Below are positions 10,516-20,186 of a stretch of DNA of 64,000 nt, piece by piece. Both the position numbers and the translations under genes were made by a program. The notes beneath the pieces are model-generated. The model saw nothing but the letters and a program-made list of their open reading frames with translations. It was not told where the DNA came from and ran no database searches. The stretch comes from Halicephalobus mephisto (Eukaryota; Nematoda; Chromadorea; Rhabditida; Panagrolaimidae): NCBI GenBank assembly GCA_009193035.1, contig SWDT01000122.1, positions 62,001-126,000 of the forward strand, given 5' to 3'. Position 1 is the stretch's first letter. Each line of letters opens with the position of its first letter.

Positions 10516-11397
10516 TCAGCCACTCAAATTTGATTCTTCCTTCGGGGGAAACAAATTTTTGTGTTCTTCGACTCGTTCCTTAACGCCAGGAAGACCGAAG
10601 ACCTTCTCGCGATGCTTCAGGAGTTCTCCAAGGATGTCATCATCGTTTTCTTCTCTCCAGTAGAGATGGTTATCGATAGTCTCGGCAACAAAGAAATCCA
10701 ACCAAGTAGGTTTATCTCCGACCATCCAGCCAGTTCCGTTCTTCTCAAGCTGCTTCTTGAGGTCAGGAATAATTCGTTCTTGAGGAATTTTAAAGAATCG
10801 GCCATGTACTCCTGGATCAATTCTTTTGGTTTCTTCTGGAAATGAATAGCAACAATGAAACGGTTGATCGTAGAAATATAATCCTGGATGTGATCTCCAT
10901 AAGCGTCGCAAATAGCTCGATCTTCGAGGGAATCAGGGACAGCTCCATGTTTATTCGCGAGATAGCGGTAAATAGCCAAGGTTTGAGGAAGAACAAGTTT
11001 GTCATCGTCAACATAGAGGACAGGAACCTGGCCGAAAGGAGTTGCTGAAAATCAAATTTATATAAAATTCATATATCAAACTAGATGATAAATTAAATTT
11101 CGAAACCTTCATAGCTTATGTTCCTAAATTTTTGTTTGAAAATCCGCAAAATAATTATAATTTTTATACTTTTGGAAAGGTCAATGATATTCAAACAATC
11201 GAGATTTTAAATTTCGTCATTAAGGATTTAAAAATACTGATGAGTTTTGTAAAATCAAACTTACTCGGTTTGATGGCTGGCCATTCGTCATGTTCGAAAG
11301 TCTTGTTTTCGAAAGGAACCTTCAAGTAGTCCAACATCAGTCTGATGCCTCCGGCATAGCCGTTGAGCTTAAAGTAAAGCAGAGTGTACTTGACCAT
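10516..11397 (-). pseudogene. glutathione S-transferase with 1-nt frameshift (GST-B)
   Basis: Exons are 11265-11397 and 10516-11044, with the same junctions as its neighbours. Exon 1 encodes MVKYTLLYFKLNGYAGG and onward, with Tyr8 and EWPAIKP; the usual Arg of NGRAGG is Tyr. Exon 2 reads normally through DSLKFL and then loses one A in the segment that in paralogues is LKERVIPDL (10776-10784), shifting to an early stop. The correct frame resumes as RIIPDLKKQLEKNGTGWMVG and runs to a stop at 10516. With one base added the total would be 220 codons plus stop, normal for the family. Either this is a young pseudogene or the base is an assembly error; all other splice sites and motifs are intact, which fits a recent lesion or an error. 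A TTTCAG acceptor precedes the ATG. Confidence 0.85.
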
Positions 11398-11882
11398 TAT
11401 TCACCTGAAATGAAATAATTTAACTTTTTTATTTAACGAAACACAACATATCCCCCACGTTTCTTAATACTCATTGGGTTTCTTCGACATAAATTTAGCA
11501 ATAAACACATTTTTCCAACAAGAAAAATAAAATAACAAAAGTAATATATCACAGAAAATCCAGCTGGTTATGTGATATTTGCTTCTCTCTATTTCGTAAG
11601 ATTTGTTTCGTTTTAATATTAATTTTTTGAAATTGGATTAACTGAACATACCAACTAAGAAAGAAGAAAATTAATCAAAAAGAAAGCATTTCGAAATCAG
11701 CGCGGATTTGAAAAAAGAAAAACAAAGAAAATGCCGCGCAATCTTACGAAATAACTCGCCCATTAATGAAGCAATGAGCTCGTTACGGTAACCAGGGACT
11801 TTCGCGACGGAAGTTGACGGAAGTCTCGTAAATTTTATACAAAATTCTACTTTTTTAAATTACTAATATATCGTGGTAATCA
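11398..11882. other. GST-B upstream region
   Basis: Non-coding. The TATA promoter and the TCACA-N7-TGTGA element of the paralogues are not recognisable here. A GC-richer patch with GGGACTTTCGCGACGG (11804-11820) resembles the ACTTTCGTGGCGAGA repeat seen at 32.6-33.2 kb. Confidence 0.4.
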
Positions 11883-12395
11883 ATGTTCCGTATTATCAAG
11901 GTTGGTAGTCAGAATTTGAGGTCAAAGTTAATAATCAGAATTCAACTTCGAAGTCAAAATTTGAGGTTGAGCTTCAAAGTCAGAATTCGACATCAAAGTT
12001 GACAGTCAAAATCAAAATTCAAAGTCAAAGTTTGAGGTCGAAATTAGAATTCGAAGTTCGAAGTCAAAGTTCGACGTCAAAGTTTGAAGTCAGAATTCGA
12101 CGTTAAAGTTTGAATTCAAAGTTTGAAGTCAAAGTTCGACGTTAAATTTTGAAGTCAAAGTTTGAAGTCAAAGTTCGAATTCAAAGTTCGACGTTAAATT
12201 TTGAATTCAAAGTTAATTATGAAAGTTCGAAATCGAAATTTGGATTTTTCTTGTTAAGACTATTTGCGGATCATGTTGTTATTTGAAAAACCCAGATATC
12301 AAGTTTTATCAATTTAAATAAGATTTTTGAAATAAAAAATTCATTTTGTTTTAACAGAAAGTTCGAATATCGATTTGGAACTCTGATTATCAACT
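11883..12395. mobile_element. foldback element with expanded GTCAAAGTTCGA arm
   Basis: The left end is TTCCGTATTATCAAGGTTG and the right end TGATTATCAACTTTCG. The left arm is about 330 bp of degenerate TCAAAGTTYGA units. The core is the hairpin TTTTTCTTGTTAAGAC, then CCAGATATCAAGTTTTATCA, then GTTTTAACAGAAAG. It is the same family as 7545-7970 and 22190-22620. Confidence 0.65.
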
Positions 12396-13499
12396 TTCGT
12401 CATAGATAGCGCAGATCAGGAAAAAAATTTACTTCAAAAAATAAAATCAAAAATTGTATTAATTCTATAAAATGAATAAAAACTGAAAAATTTTCGAATT
12501 TATAGTTTTTCTGAAAAACTGAAATCAGCTAAAAATATAAAAATCACAAAATTTTTATGATTCGATCGTGTTTAGGACCGTGACCGAAGTTCGCAGAGGG
12601 AGTGGCTGTTGCGAAATCGCGTGATGTAAAAAAATTTTTAAAAAAAAATTTTAAAAAAATTTTTAAAAAAAATTTAAAAATAATTTTTAAAAAAATTAAA
12701 AAAAAAATTTTTAAAAATTTTTAAAAAAAATTTAAAAAAAAATTTTAAAAATAATTTTCAAACATGTGAAAAAAAAATAGTTTCTTAGTATACGAATCTA
12801 ATAACGATGGAATAAATAAAATTCACCTGGTCAGAACAAAGAAATAATTTTTTCTAAAAAAAGAAAATTGATGTTTTTACATATCCCTATCAAACTGTCG
12901 ATTTTCGAATTTTTAATGGATTTTGAATTAATTAAAATTTAAAAATAAAAATAGATTTCAGATTTAAAAGTTCAGGTTCAAAATTCTAAGAATCCTAATT
13001 CAAACTAAACTTGTCCAATTCGAAAATCGGTTTCAATTTTAATCGATTTTGAATTTACTCAAGTTCCAATTTTCGAAGATTTAAATTCTAACTCAATACT
13101 TAAGTTCGAAATTTATTTTTTCGATTTTCAAATTCAAATTGGTTCAAAATCGATTTCAAATCGAGTTCGAAGATTCTGATTCCTCCTAAAAAATAAAAGA
13201 TGAAATGTTGAAGGTTTTTCTCCTTGAAATTGTAGAATATAAAAAAGTCAGATTTTTATGTTTTGAAATTTCAAAAAATTTCGAAAAAATAAGTAAACTC
13301 TGATTTTGGTTTTTTAAATTTTCTTACATTCGCCTCTGGCATTTTCTTTGAATCAATGAAAACCAATTTTTTGAAACAAACGAAATCCACAGTATAGTTA
13401 GGAGATTTATTATTTCCAACATGATATTGTCTACAGTAAGATCCAAATTGTTGTTACCAGTCTTTTCTGTAGGAATTCTTGATGCAAAGATAGATCCAA
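12396..13499. other. non-coding, A/T homopolymer tracts and GST-C 3' flank
   Basis: The interval 12635-12765 is a simple alternation of A and T runs. A GC-richer patch lies at 12575-12625. From 13391 the sequence matches the downstream flank of GST-D, E and F, including the minus-strand AATAAA at 13406-13411. I see no gene. Confidence 0.5.
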
Positions 13500-14284
13500 T
13501 TATTCAATTTTGTACATTTCTCTTGGAGGAAACAAGTGCTTTCTCTCCTCGACTCGCTTTTCGACGCCAGGAAGATTGAAAACCTTCTCACGATGTTTCA
13601 GAAGATCTCCCAGAATATCGTCATCGTTCTCTTCTCTCCAGTAGAGATGACCATCAATGGTGTCAGCGACGAAGAAATCCAACCAGGTAGGTTTATCTCC
13701 GACTAACCACCCGGTTCCGTTCTTCTCTAACTGCTTCTTGAGGTCAGGGATAACTCGTTCTTTGAGGAAATTCAGAGCATCAGCCAAGTACTCTTTGAGT
13801 AGCTCCTTCGGTTTCTTATCACGAGTGGCATAAATAAAACGAACAAGTTTCGTCATGTAATCCTGGACGTGGTCGGCATAGGCATCACAGAGAGCCTGAT
13901 CCTCTAGAGAGTCAGGGACAGCTCCATGTTTATTCGCGAGATAACGGTAAATAGCCAAGGTTTGAGGAAGGACAAGTTTGTCATCGTCAACGTAGAGGAC
14001 AGGAATTTGACCGAGAGGAGTTGCTGAAATTAAAAATTTTGTAATCTAAATATTTTTAAGAAAATTATCTCAAAAAACGAAAATTTTTCAATTTTATTTT
14101 TTACTCAAGTATTTAAAGAATATTGATATTTTATGTAAAAATCAAACTTACTTGGTTTGACAGTTGGCCATTCGTTCTGTTCGAAAGTTTTGTTTTCGAA
14201 GGGAACCTTCAAGTAGTCCAGCATGAGCTTGATGCCTCCGATACGACCATTGAAATTGAAATAAAGCAGAGTGTACTTGACCAT
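13500..14284 (-). CDS. glutathione S-transferase, sigma-like (GST-C)
   Basis: Exons are 14152-14284 and 13500-14023 (657 nt, 218 aa), with junctions identical to the other copies. Exon 1 begins MVKYTLLYFNFNGRIGGIKL, with Tyr8 and EWPTVKP. Exon 2 carries GQIPVL, PQTLAIYRYL, GTGWLVGDKPTWLDFFVAD and the C-terminus HLFPPREMYKIE. It is closest to GST-D in the same array; both keep the YATRDKKPKELLKEYLADA segment. A TTTCAG acceptor ends 6 nt before the ATG. About 175 nt upstream is a TATA box (14460-14468), so the interval from transcription start to acceptor is an intron-like outron without a donor, as expected for spliced-leader addition. The likely poly(A) signal is at 13406-13411. Confidence 0.93.
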
Positions 14285-14403
14285 TGTTATCTGAAAGTTA
14301 AAAACTATAATTTCTGTAATAATTTTAATTTTAAAAAATGGTTGTTATCAGGAAAAAATATGTAAAAATTAAAAAATAATTTCTTTACTTAAAAATTTTC
14401 CTG

Positions 14404-14470
14404 CAACAAAGGTCAATTGTCAGTTAATTGAGAACTGGTTCTGATTGGAAAAGTCTTCGTTTATATAGTT
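14404..14470 (-). promoter_or_regulatory. core promoter of GST-C
   Basis: The minus-strand TATA element CTATATAAA is at 14460-14468. About 25-35 nt downstream is CCAGTTCTCAATTAACTGAC, which begins the conserved start-site region. The same block occurs before GST-D and GST-F. Confidence 0.7.
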
Positions 14471-14554
14471 TTTTGAAAAGAAGAAGATGAGTAAAGAACA
14501 CGATCAAAACTGTCAGTTTCGAACTGATTTTGAAACAAACTTTGAATTAGTTCG

Positions 14555-14838
14555 AATTCGAAAATGGAAAATTTCAAAAAATCGACATTTCTGAACACGA
14601 TTTGTGTAGCCAAGTCACATCGAGGTTGTGATTTTGTCGTGTTCGGTAAATACGGCTTTGAAATAGGTTAGTCACAAACATCACCACAGAGTGATGTGCA
14701 CAAAAAGGAGTGTTTCTGAAACATTAATTGATTAAAATCTGATGACAATTAAGACAACCTTTGAACGTTACGAGAGGAACAATCATTGAAATTTTTTAAA
14801 AAATAATTTCCTGTTAAAACTTACACTATTGTAGTATA
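14555..14838 (-). promoter_or_regulatory. distal upstream block of GST-C (duplicated at 22995-23281)
   Basis: About 285 bp are identical to 22995-23281 until both end at CTTACACTAT. The block contains two inverted repeats: TCACA-N7-TGTGA at 14615-14631, and ACATCAC-N6-GTGATGT at 14678-14697. A minus-strand AATTGTCAT (14742-14750) matches the SKN-1 consensus WWTDRTCAT. A regulatory role is inference. Confidence 0.6.
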
Positions 14839-16300
14839 GGTTGTTTGAATGTCGATAGTATGACATCTTGGAACTCCATGATCAGGTAGAAAACTATTGA
14901 TTCCTACTATTAGCAATTAAGTCTGTTTATCTCAACATAAGCATAGAACAAACAGAGGAAAGGTCCTCGTTTGACCGAAGTCAACTCGGACCAGTTTAAA
15001 GTTGGATTTTCTCAAAGACTGACTCTCTAACACTTTAGTCTCACCTCCCAGGCGTCGGCTGACTGGGCGAAGCTTTGGGCATTCTGTCTAGGCCGTTTCC
15101 GATTTAACTCCGATCTTTATGCCTACAAAGTCAATCTGGCCCTCCCTCTTTTTCCCGATGCTCGAATTTAAATAAAACTAACGAGCACGTGCCCTACGGT
15201 AGAATCCGCAATGGGACATTCCCTCGTTCACCATAAATTCTACATTAGTATGGATAGTAAAGGACTATGGTAGGCCGATATAATTACATATGAAACTTCA
15301 TATGTAGGTGCATGTAATATTTTTAAAGAGGGGGGATGCAAGATCCGACTCCAAAATCTTAAGCGTTCTTTTAATGTTTTATAATTTTTGTGTCGAGACA
15401 CTAAATTTGTAGTTTTTTGCTTTCCAATTTAATTGATTTTTGAATGTGCCCTGCCTAAAATGTATGAGTTAGATCAAAATATGAGTTTTTCCTCAGAATA
15501 CAATTATTCTTTTGATAATACTTCCCCTGAAAATGTTTTTCATCCTACTTCTTATCGCCAATTTGTCCTAGTTGAAATATCACAGTTAGAGAAATTGCTC
15601 CAACACTGTCTTCCTCCATAAGTTTTGCGAACTTATCTTCGTTTTTCTATGTAGTAAACATCTCCGAAATGTCCAAAAAAACTTTCAATAATTATTCTAC
15701 AAGACACATATGGCCTGCTATTAGAAAAAATACTACAGAGAGCAGGATGAGTTGTACAACAGTCTTCCACAAAATATCATAGTCAGTATAAGTAGTATAT
15801 AATTGGCGTTTTTGGTACACTTTTTTCCTCTTTCCCTTCGAAAGGGGATATACGGGGCATTACGTGAGATCTGATAATTTTATATTTCCTATGAAGAGTT
15901 TCAGCACTCCCAAAACCGCAAATTTTAATGTACAGATAGATAAAAAATCGATAAAATAAGTACTTTGGGCATTTTATTGCTGATATCTATGAAAATTAAT
16001 CGTCTTTATTTTTTAAGGATTAGTCAATAAATGTATGCCTATCATATTCACTTTTATGAAAAACATAATTGTGGTAAACTTTTGGTTGATAAGGATTTCT
16101 GAAATGAAAAGAGGTTAGATTGTACTATAAACAAGTAAAAACACATTTTTATTCATAAGCACAAAGCTGAGACCTTAATTGCAAATTAAAAGAATGGTTA
16201 ATTAAAGAAAATCAAAAATAAACATGATATTTGAGTGAACTCATTATATCTTAATCAGTCTTTTTATTAGATATGGTTGAAATCTTTCTTCTTGCTCTTC
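14839..16300. other. left part of the 5.1-kb block between GST-C and GST-D
   Basis: This sequence starts exactly where homology between the GST-C and GST-D upstream regions ends, and has markedly higher GC at 15000-15240. TGTAG at 14830 and CTACA at 15240-15244 could bound a solo LTR of about 415 bp with an AATAAA inside, but I find no target duplication. The open frame 15433-15621 (62 codons) and the debris after it match nothing I can name. The rest to the lectin 3' end is featureless. Confidence 0.35.
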
Positions 16301-16827
16301 TTAAAAGGATGTAGATTCCGTTTCACCAGTCTCAGGAATACCACAGACATAAAAGAGACCATCGTCGCACCGATCTGTATACCAATGTCCTCCAGGATTT
16401 ATATTAATGCAGTTGCAATCAGTACACTCGTAAGGTTGTCCTTTCATCCAATTGAAGTAAGTTGTATTTTTCCCATCATCGACATTTTTCCAAATTCCTC
16501 CCCTCGATCGGCTAATTCCTATCCAGACATTGTAAGGCAAATGAGCACTACTGGTCAAATCTAAAAATAGTGATGTATTCAGATATAAAGTTTCATCTTA
16601 CCTGCAACAATATCGTTCACAAATCCATTAGGAATAGAAATGAGACGGCCATTATATATTTCACAGTTTGCCTCTGCTGAAGCAAAAGTGTTCCTATCAC
16701 CATCCAGTAAAATGCACGGCCAGTTGCTTCCTAGAAAAGATGGAAGAGGATATGAGCGATTAGGGCAAGTGGAAGTTACAGGGCCAAACAAGACAATAAT
16801 TGATAGAAATATGATGAGTTTGATCAT
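16301..16827 (-). CDS. secreted single-domain C-type lectin
   Basis: Exons are 16602-16827 and 16301-16560 (486 nt, 161 aa), joined across a 41-nt intron with GTAAG donor and TTTTTAG acceptor. A signal peptide (MIKLIIFLSIIVLFGPVTS) is followed by one C-type lectin domain. The domain shows a first Cys pair near CPNRSY and WPC, the helix ASAEANCEIYNGRLISI, the core VWIGISRSRGGIWKN, the F-x-W segment YFNWMKGQP, and the closing motif HWYTDRCDDGLFYVCGI. The calcium and sugar triad EPN or QPD is absent (the position reads GQPYECTDC) and the WND motif is HWYTD, so classical Ca-dependent sugar binding is unlikely. Cysteines appear paired for the fold. A TTTAG acceptor 19 nt upstream suggests trans-splicing. 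It lies inside the block that also contains the Polinton remnant. Nematode lectins of this kind are often immune or gut secreted proteins; that role is inference. Confidence 0.88.
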
Positions 16828-17213
16828 TATTAACGAGAAATTACTTCTAAATTACAGTTGTTGTTTGATGCAAAAAAAATGAAATTAAATAAATGATAAA
16901 AAGTTCGATTCATTAAAAAGCTAGGCGTGTCAGTCATATGCTACAGTATGTTCCCAAAAAGTTATGCCTTCCAATCACAACTTTTTTACAAGACTGCTAT
17001 CAAAATGGAATTTCAAGGCTAAATAAAACTCTTTAAAATCCATCATATCATCTATAAATGATGTCTCTATAATTTCTGGAGCAGAAGACTTGGAGGAATG
17101 AAAGAGAACTCAAATGATAAATCTCAGAGAGCTTTATTTCGAGCACATAGCTGGACAAAAACCAAAAATCGATAACAACAATTAACAATAATTATCCAAC
17201 AACTTTTTCCACT

Positions 17214-17708
17214 ATGGTCTACTTGACATTGCAACTAACATCCAACGACTCAACTTTTAAGTATTCTTTTCCACAAAAGTTTTTCCGTAAGAAATACAAA
17301 ATAGGAGTTATAACATTGGATGGTTATTTAGAAATTAAGAATAAAACGAACATAAATCATATAAATAATAAAAATGATGAAAATAATAATGAAAAGAACA
17401 AAAATTATATTGTAGAAATCCCGAAAGATAATTCGCCTTCCTCGAACTTTTACTCAGGTAATATCAATAACATTGATAATATTTTTATAATATGTAATTT
17501 AATTGAAGATTGCTATGTTAATAAAAAGATGTTTAATTCAATCTATAGATTTAGACCTAATGATGAAATGGAAATAGAACCAAAAAATATTATTTATCAT
17601 AAAGTAACGAACAGAGCAAATAAAATAAATTTAAAATTGGTAGACATTAACAATACTTTGATTGATTTTAAAAATATTAACATTTTTATTGAATTGGATT
17701 TAAAATAA
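17214..17708 (+). CDS. Polinton-associated small protein, possibly minor capsid-like
   Basis: This is an intact 164-codon frame with no intron and no signal peptide, rich in Asn, Lys and Ile. It has an Asn/Lys-rich low-complexity insert at about residues 45-70. The C-terminal stretch (NLKLVD, then LIDF and a beta-strand-like end) resembles the end of a small jelly-roll-type protein I associate with Polinton/Maverick elements, but that match is from memory of a pattern and is weak. The neighbouring frames are clear Polinton remnants, and it converges with the frame at 17728-18045 with a 19-nt gap. It is the only uninterrupted virus-like frame of more than 150 codons in the block. It may be an independent unknown gene instead. 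Confidence 0.45.
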   Translation: MVYLTLQLTSNDSTFKYSFPQKFFRKKYKIGVITLDGYLEIKNKTNINHINNKNDENNNEKNKNYIVEIPKDNSPSSNFYSGNINNIDNIFIICNLIEDCYVNKKMFNSIYRFRPNDEMEIEPKNIIYHKVTNRANKINLKLVDINNTLIDFKNINIFIELDLK

Positions 17709-17727
17709 GTATCATAAGGAAACTTTA

Positions 17728-18045
17728 TTACTTGCTATTAATGGTGTTTTCAGTATACGGAAGAATTGTCTTAAATCCAGAACCTGTTACATTTTTTCCT
17801 ACCAGATAATCGACAAATTCTTTATTTTTCTTTGTTAATTTCTTTTTTCTAGGCTTTTTTGATGAGACTTTATTTTCATCTTTATTCTGTTTATCAATCG
17901 TTTCATGGTCATTATTATTATTAATTACAAGTTGACTCACTTCACAGTCATTATGGACTTTGATCAGCTCGATTTTATTGCTATTATTTTCGCCTAATAG
18001 TTTATACTTATTATTCTTTTCAGTCATTGAAAATACTAACACCAT
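17728..18045 (-). CDS. lysine-rich hypothetical protein in the Polinton remnant
   Basis: A 105-codon frame, with a second ATG seven codons in. The C-terminal half contains SSKKPRKKKLTKKNKEFV, a basic segment that could be a nuclear or nucleic-acid-binding tail. It starts about 15 nt after the end of the broken DUF8207-like frame on the same strand, so the two were probably neighbours in one element. I do not recognise the family. Given the decay around it, it may be a fragment. Confidence 0.4.
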   Translation of the reverse strand: MVLVFSMTEKNNKYKLLGENNSNKIELIKVHNDCEVSQLVINNNNDHETIDKQNKDENKVSSKKPRKKKLTKKNKEFVDYLVGKNVTGSGFKTILPYTENTINSK

Positions 18046-18890
18046 TTATTATTTTTAATTTTTTAATCTTATTAGTTCGTCTAAAATTGATTTTATTTTA
18101 TTCATTTTTATTTCCGGCTTGATAAGACGCTGTGGTATAAATAATACAAGTAAAATTCAACTACCATACTATTTCCTCAGGGAGTCTTCCATCCTATCAG
18201 CTGACGCGCTCAGGTCACAATATAAGGCTAAGAAATTGATCCCGCAGAACAGAGAGGAAATCTTATAATCTATTGAATTTCTGTGAAGTTCCGTCGATTC
18301 GAGCTGACGAGTCTGGGAGATATTTCTTTTCTATTCGCTTAATAATGTTGAATAAACTTATTTGGCAACTGCCTATAGTAGGAACCTAAGTCTTCTGCTT
18401 GGTCTAGGAGTCGTGTAACTATCATTGAGCGCTCACCATTTACACAGTCCCAAAAGACCGACACTACAACGCTATTGATGATTGAAGCATTTCTAATAGT
18501 GAATTTGGATTCTAAGGTGATAATCTGCTAGAGCGAACTGCTGCCGAAGGTAGTATTTCTACATTAATTGAACTACCCGTCTTTGGAATAGCGAATAATT
18601 TATTTTTAATAAATTTCCACTTTTCACTCGAATCAGAATTCAATCGTTTTGATTTCAAATTAAAACCTTGGTAAATTGCATTTGAGTCCATTAATTTTTG
18701 TTTATAAAATTTCTTATCACTGTCTGAAATCAATATGAAATTTAAAGACTTTTTTAACAATAACTCCAATAATCCGTTAGTTGCACTGTAAATTTTACCG
18801 TCAACTTTAAAACTGTAGTTGTCAATTTCTACCATCTTATTTTCAATAGTATAACAATTTTTTTGAAATCATATTTAATTGAATATCCGA
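18046..18890 (-). pseudogene. DUF8207-like Polinton gene, frameshifted and split by a solo LTR
   Basis: The main frame 18512-18835 carries the motif YSFKVDGKIYSATNGLLELL and, about 25 residues on, the Tyr-Lys spaced segment with Asn-Ala that typify the DUF8207-like protein of arthropod, cnidarian and nematode Polinton-type elements. Upstream of its ATG, in-frame sequence of the same family is visible but displaced by a shift in an A run near 18866-18872. Downstream, the frame meets stops at about 18510. After a 338-bp LTR-like insertion (18131-18468) the characteristic end of the protein resumes (SYQAGNKNE, then SILDELIRL in another frame, stop near 18060). The function of the family is unknown. 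The copy is clearly dead, with at least two frameshifts, a stop and an LTR. Assignment rests on motif memory, not a search. Confidence 0.7.
18131..18468. mobile_element. solo LTR with 4-bp target duplication
   Basis: It begins TGTGGTATAAATA and ends ACCGACACTACA. ACGC occurs immediately before it (18127-18130) and immediately after it (18469-18472). It contains AATAAA near 18350. Removing it and one ACGC rejoins recognisable Polinton-family coding sequence. No internal retroelement region is present, so it is a recombined solo LTR. Confidence 0.75.
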
Positions 18891-18962
18891 TATTGCTTCT
18901 ATTTGTTAAATCTTTTAGGTAATTAGCAATTAAATTACTAACTATTAAGTCTTTCGGTGTTA

Positions 18963-19705
18963 GTATTATACAGCTCCCGGATTAGCTTGGGATGCAATGT
19001 TAAAATTTACTGAAATTAAATTGCAGACAATAAAAGATTATGACATGTAATTGTTCATTGAAAAAGGAATTAGAAATGGAATGGTAAATGTTGTAAAAAG
19101 ACATGCAAAAGCTAACAATAAATATATAAAAATTACAATTCCGATGAATCAAGTAAGTATTTAATGTATGAGTTTCATTACGATGTCATGAAGAAAAAGT
19201 ATGATGGTATAATACATTTATGTTATTACGGCACTGATAGTTTAATTTATAAAGTTGAAACTGATGACATTTATAAAGATATGAGTGAGATGAAAAAACA
19301 TTATGACTTCAGTGACTATCCAAAAGATCATCCATTATATGATGAAACAAATAAAAAAGTAATTGGAAAATTTAAAGATGAACTAAATGGAAATATTATG
19401 ACTGAAATTGTTGGATTGAAACAACAACAATATGCATATGAAACTGAAGATGGCGAAGAGAATAAGAAATCAAAAGGCGTTGAAAAGAATGTAATCAAAA
19501 CTTGGAAAGTCGATGATTATCCAGAATGTTTACTTGAAAGTAAAGTAATTAGAAAATAACAAAATATGATTCTTGCTCAAAGGCATGTAATTTGTACTAT
19601 AAAACAAAATAAAGTTGTGCTGAATGGTGATAATAAAGAAGAGTATAAAAGATATATTTTAATGAATAAAATTGATACATTAGCTCATGGTCATTGCCAA
19701 ATCTA
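18963..19705 (+). pseudogene. protein-primed DNA polymerase B of a Polinton/Maverick, decayed
   Basis: Three pieces of a family-B polymerase in order. Piece one is 18963-19145, with YYTAPGLAWDAMLKFT, then a TAA stop at 19048-19050, then continuing family sequence to ANNKYI. Piece two is 19155-19559, with SKYLMYEFHYDVMKKKY, the motif-C region reading YYGTDSLIYKVET, and KKVIGKFKDE. Piece three is 19565-19705, in another frame, ending NKIDTLAHGHCQI. The segment normally lying between pieces one and two, which includes the motif-B region, is missing. Motif C, normally with two Asp (DTDS), reads GTDS, so a catalytic Asp is gone. With the stop, the deletion and the frame change, this copy cannot be active. 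The intact protein would replicate the element; here it is a fossil. Confidence 0.85.
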
Positions 19706-20186
19706 ACACAATTTCTTTCAAATCGTATTTCTCCATTAATTTTAGAAAAAGTAAACAATAGTATCCACAGTGATGTATATTAAAGTTTTGATTTTGAAAG
19801 GCTGATAAGTCTTAACAAAGATTTATCAACCGTGTTACATTTGTATTTTATAGCGTGTTTATAAGGTTTAATTACCTAAGTTTGAGACTTGTGTTCGGAA
19901 TAAAGTAACAAGGACATACTATTTCGAACACCCATTTATATACAACTAGCATCTCATACTCCCTGACACTCAGGCTATCTCTTCAGATCCTTTTCTCTCT
20001 AGTCCAGTTCACATCTGGTTTTACGTGACGATTATTTCGCAATTTTATAATTTAAAAATTTTTTAATATATCTCATATCAATAAATTTATAACCTTCTGG
20101 ATTTGGTTTAAATGGGGTGTAAAAATCTCTGTCCAGTTTCTAGGGTTAATATTCATATATGAAAGCATAAATAAAGATTTACAAAG
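19706..20186. other. right part of the 5.1-kb block and its junction
   Basis: Featureless AT-rich sequence to 19958. From about 19959 (CCCTGACACTCAGG) the sequence matches 23476-23628 downstream of GST-E, which marks the right edge of the foreign block. Confidence 0.55.

Noticed and set aside
14830..15244. Solo LTR at the left edge of the 5.1-kb block
   Set aside because: TGTAG and CTACA ends and an AATAAA are present, but no target duplication matches and the empty site gives no support. Left as a possibility in the feature note only.
15433..15621. Plus-strand 62-codon frame as a gene or transposase fragment
   Set aside because: I could not connect it to any family. The surrounding frames are closed and no splice sites make it longer.
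14830..19958. Polinton terminal inverted repeats at the block edges
   Set aside because: The edges share at most AGTAT in inverse orientation and no 6-bp duplication, so the block cannot be shown to be one complete element.
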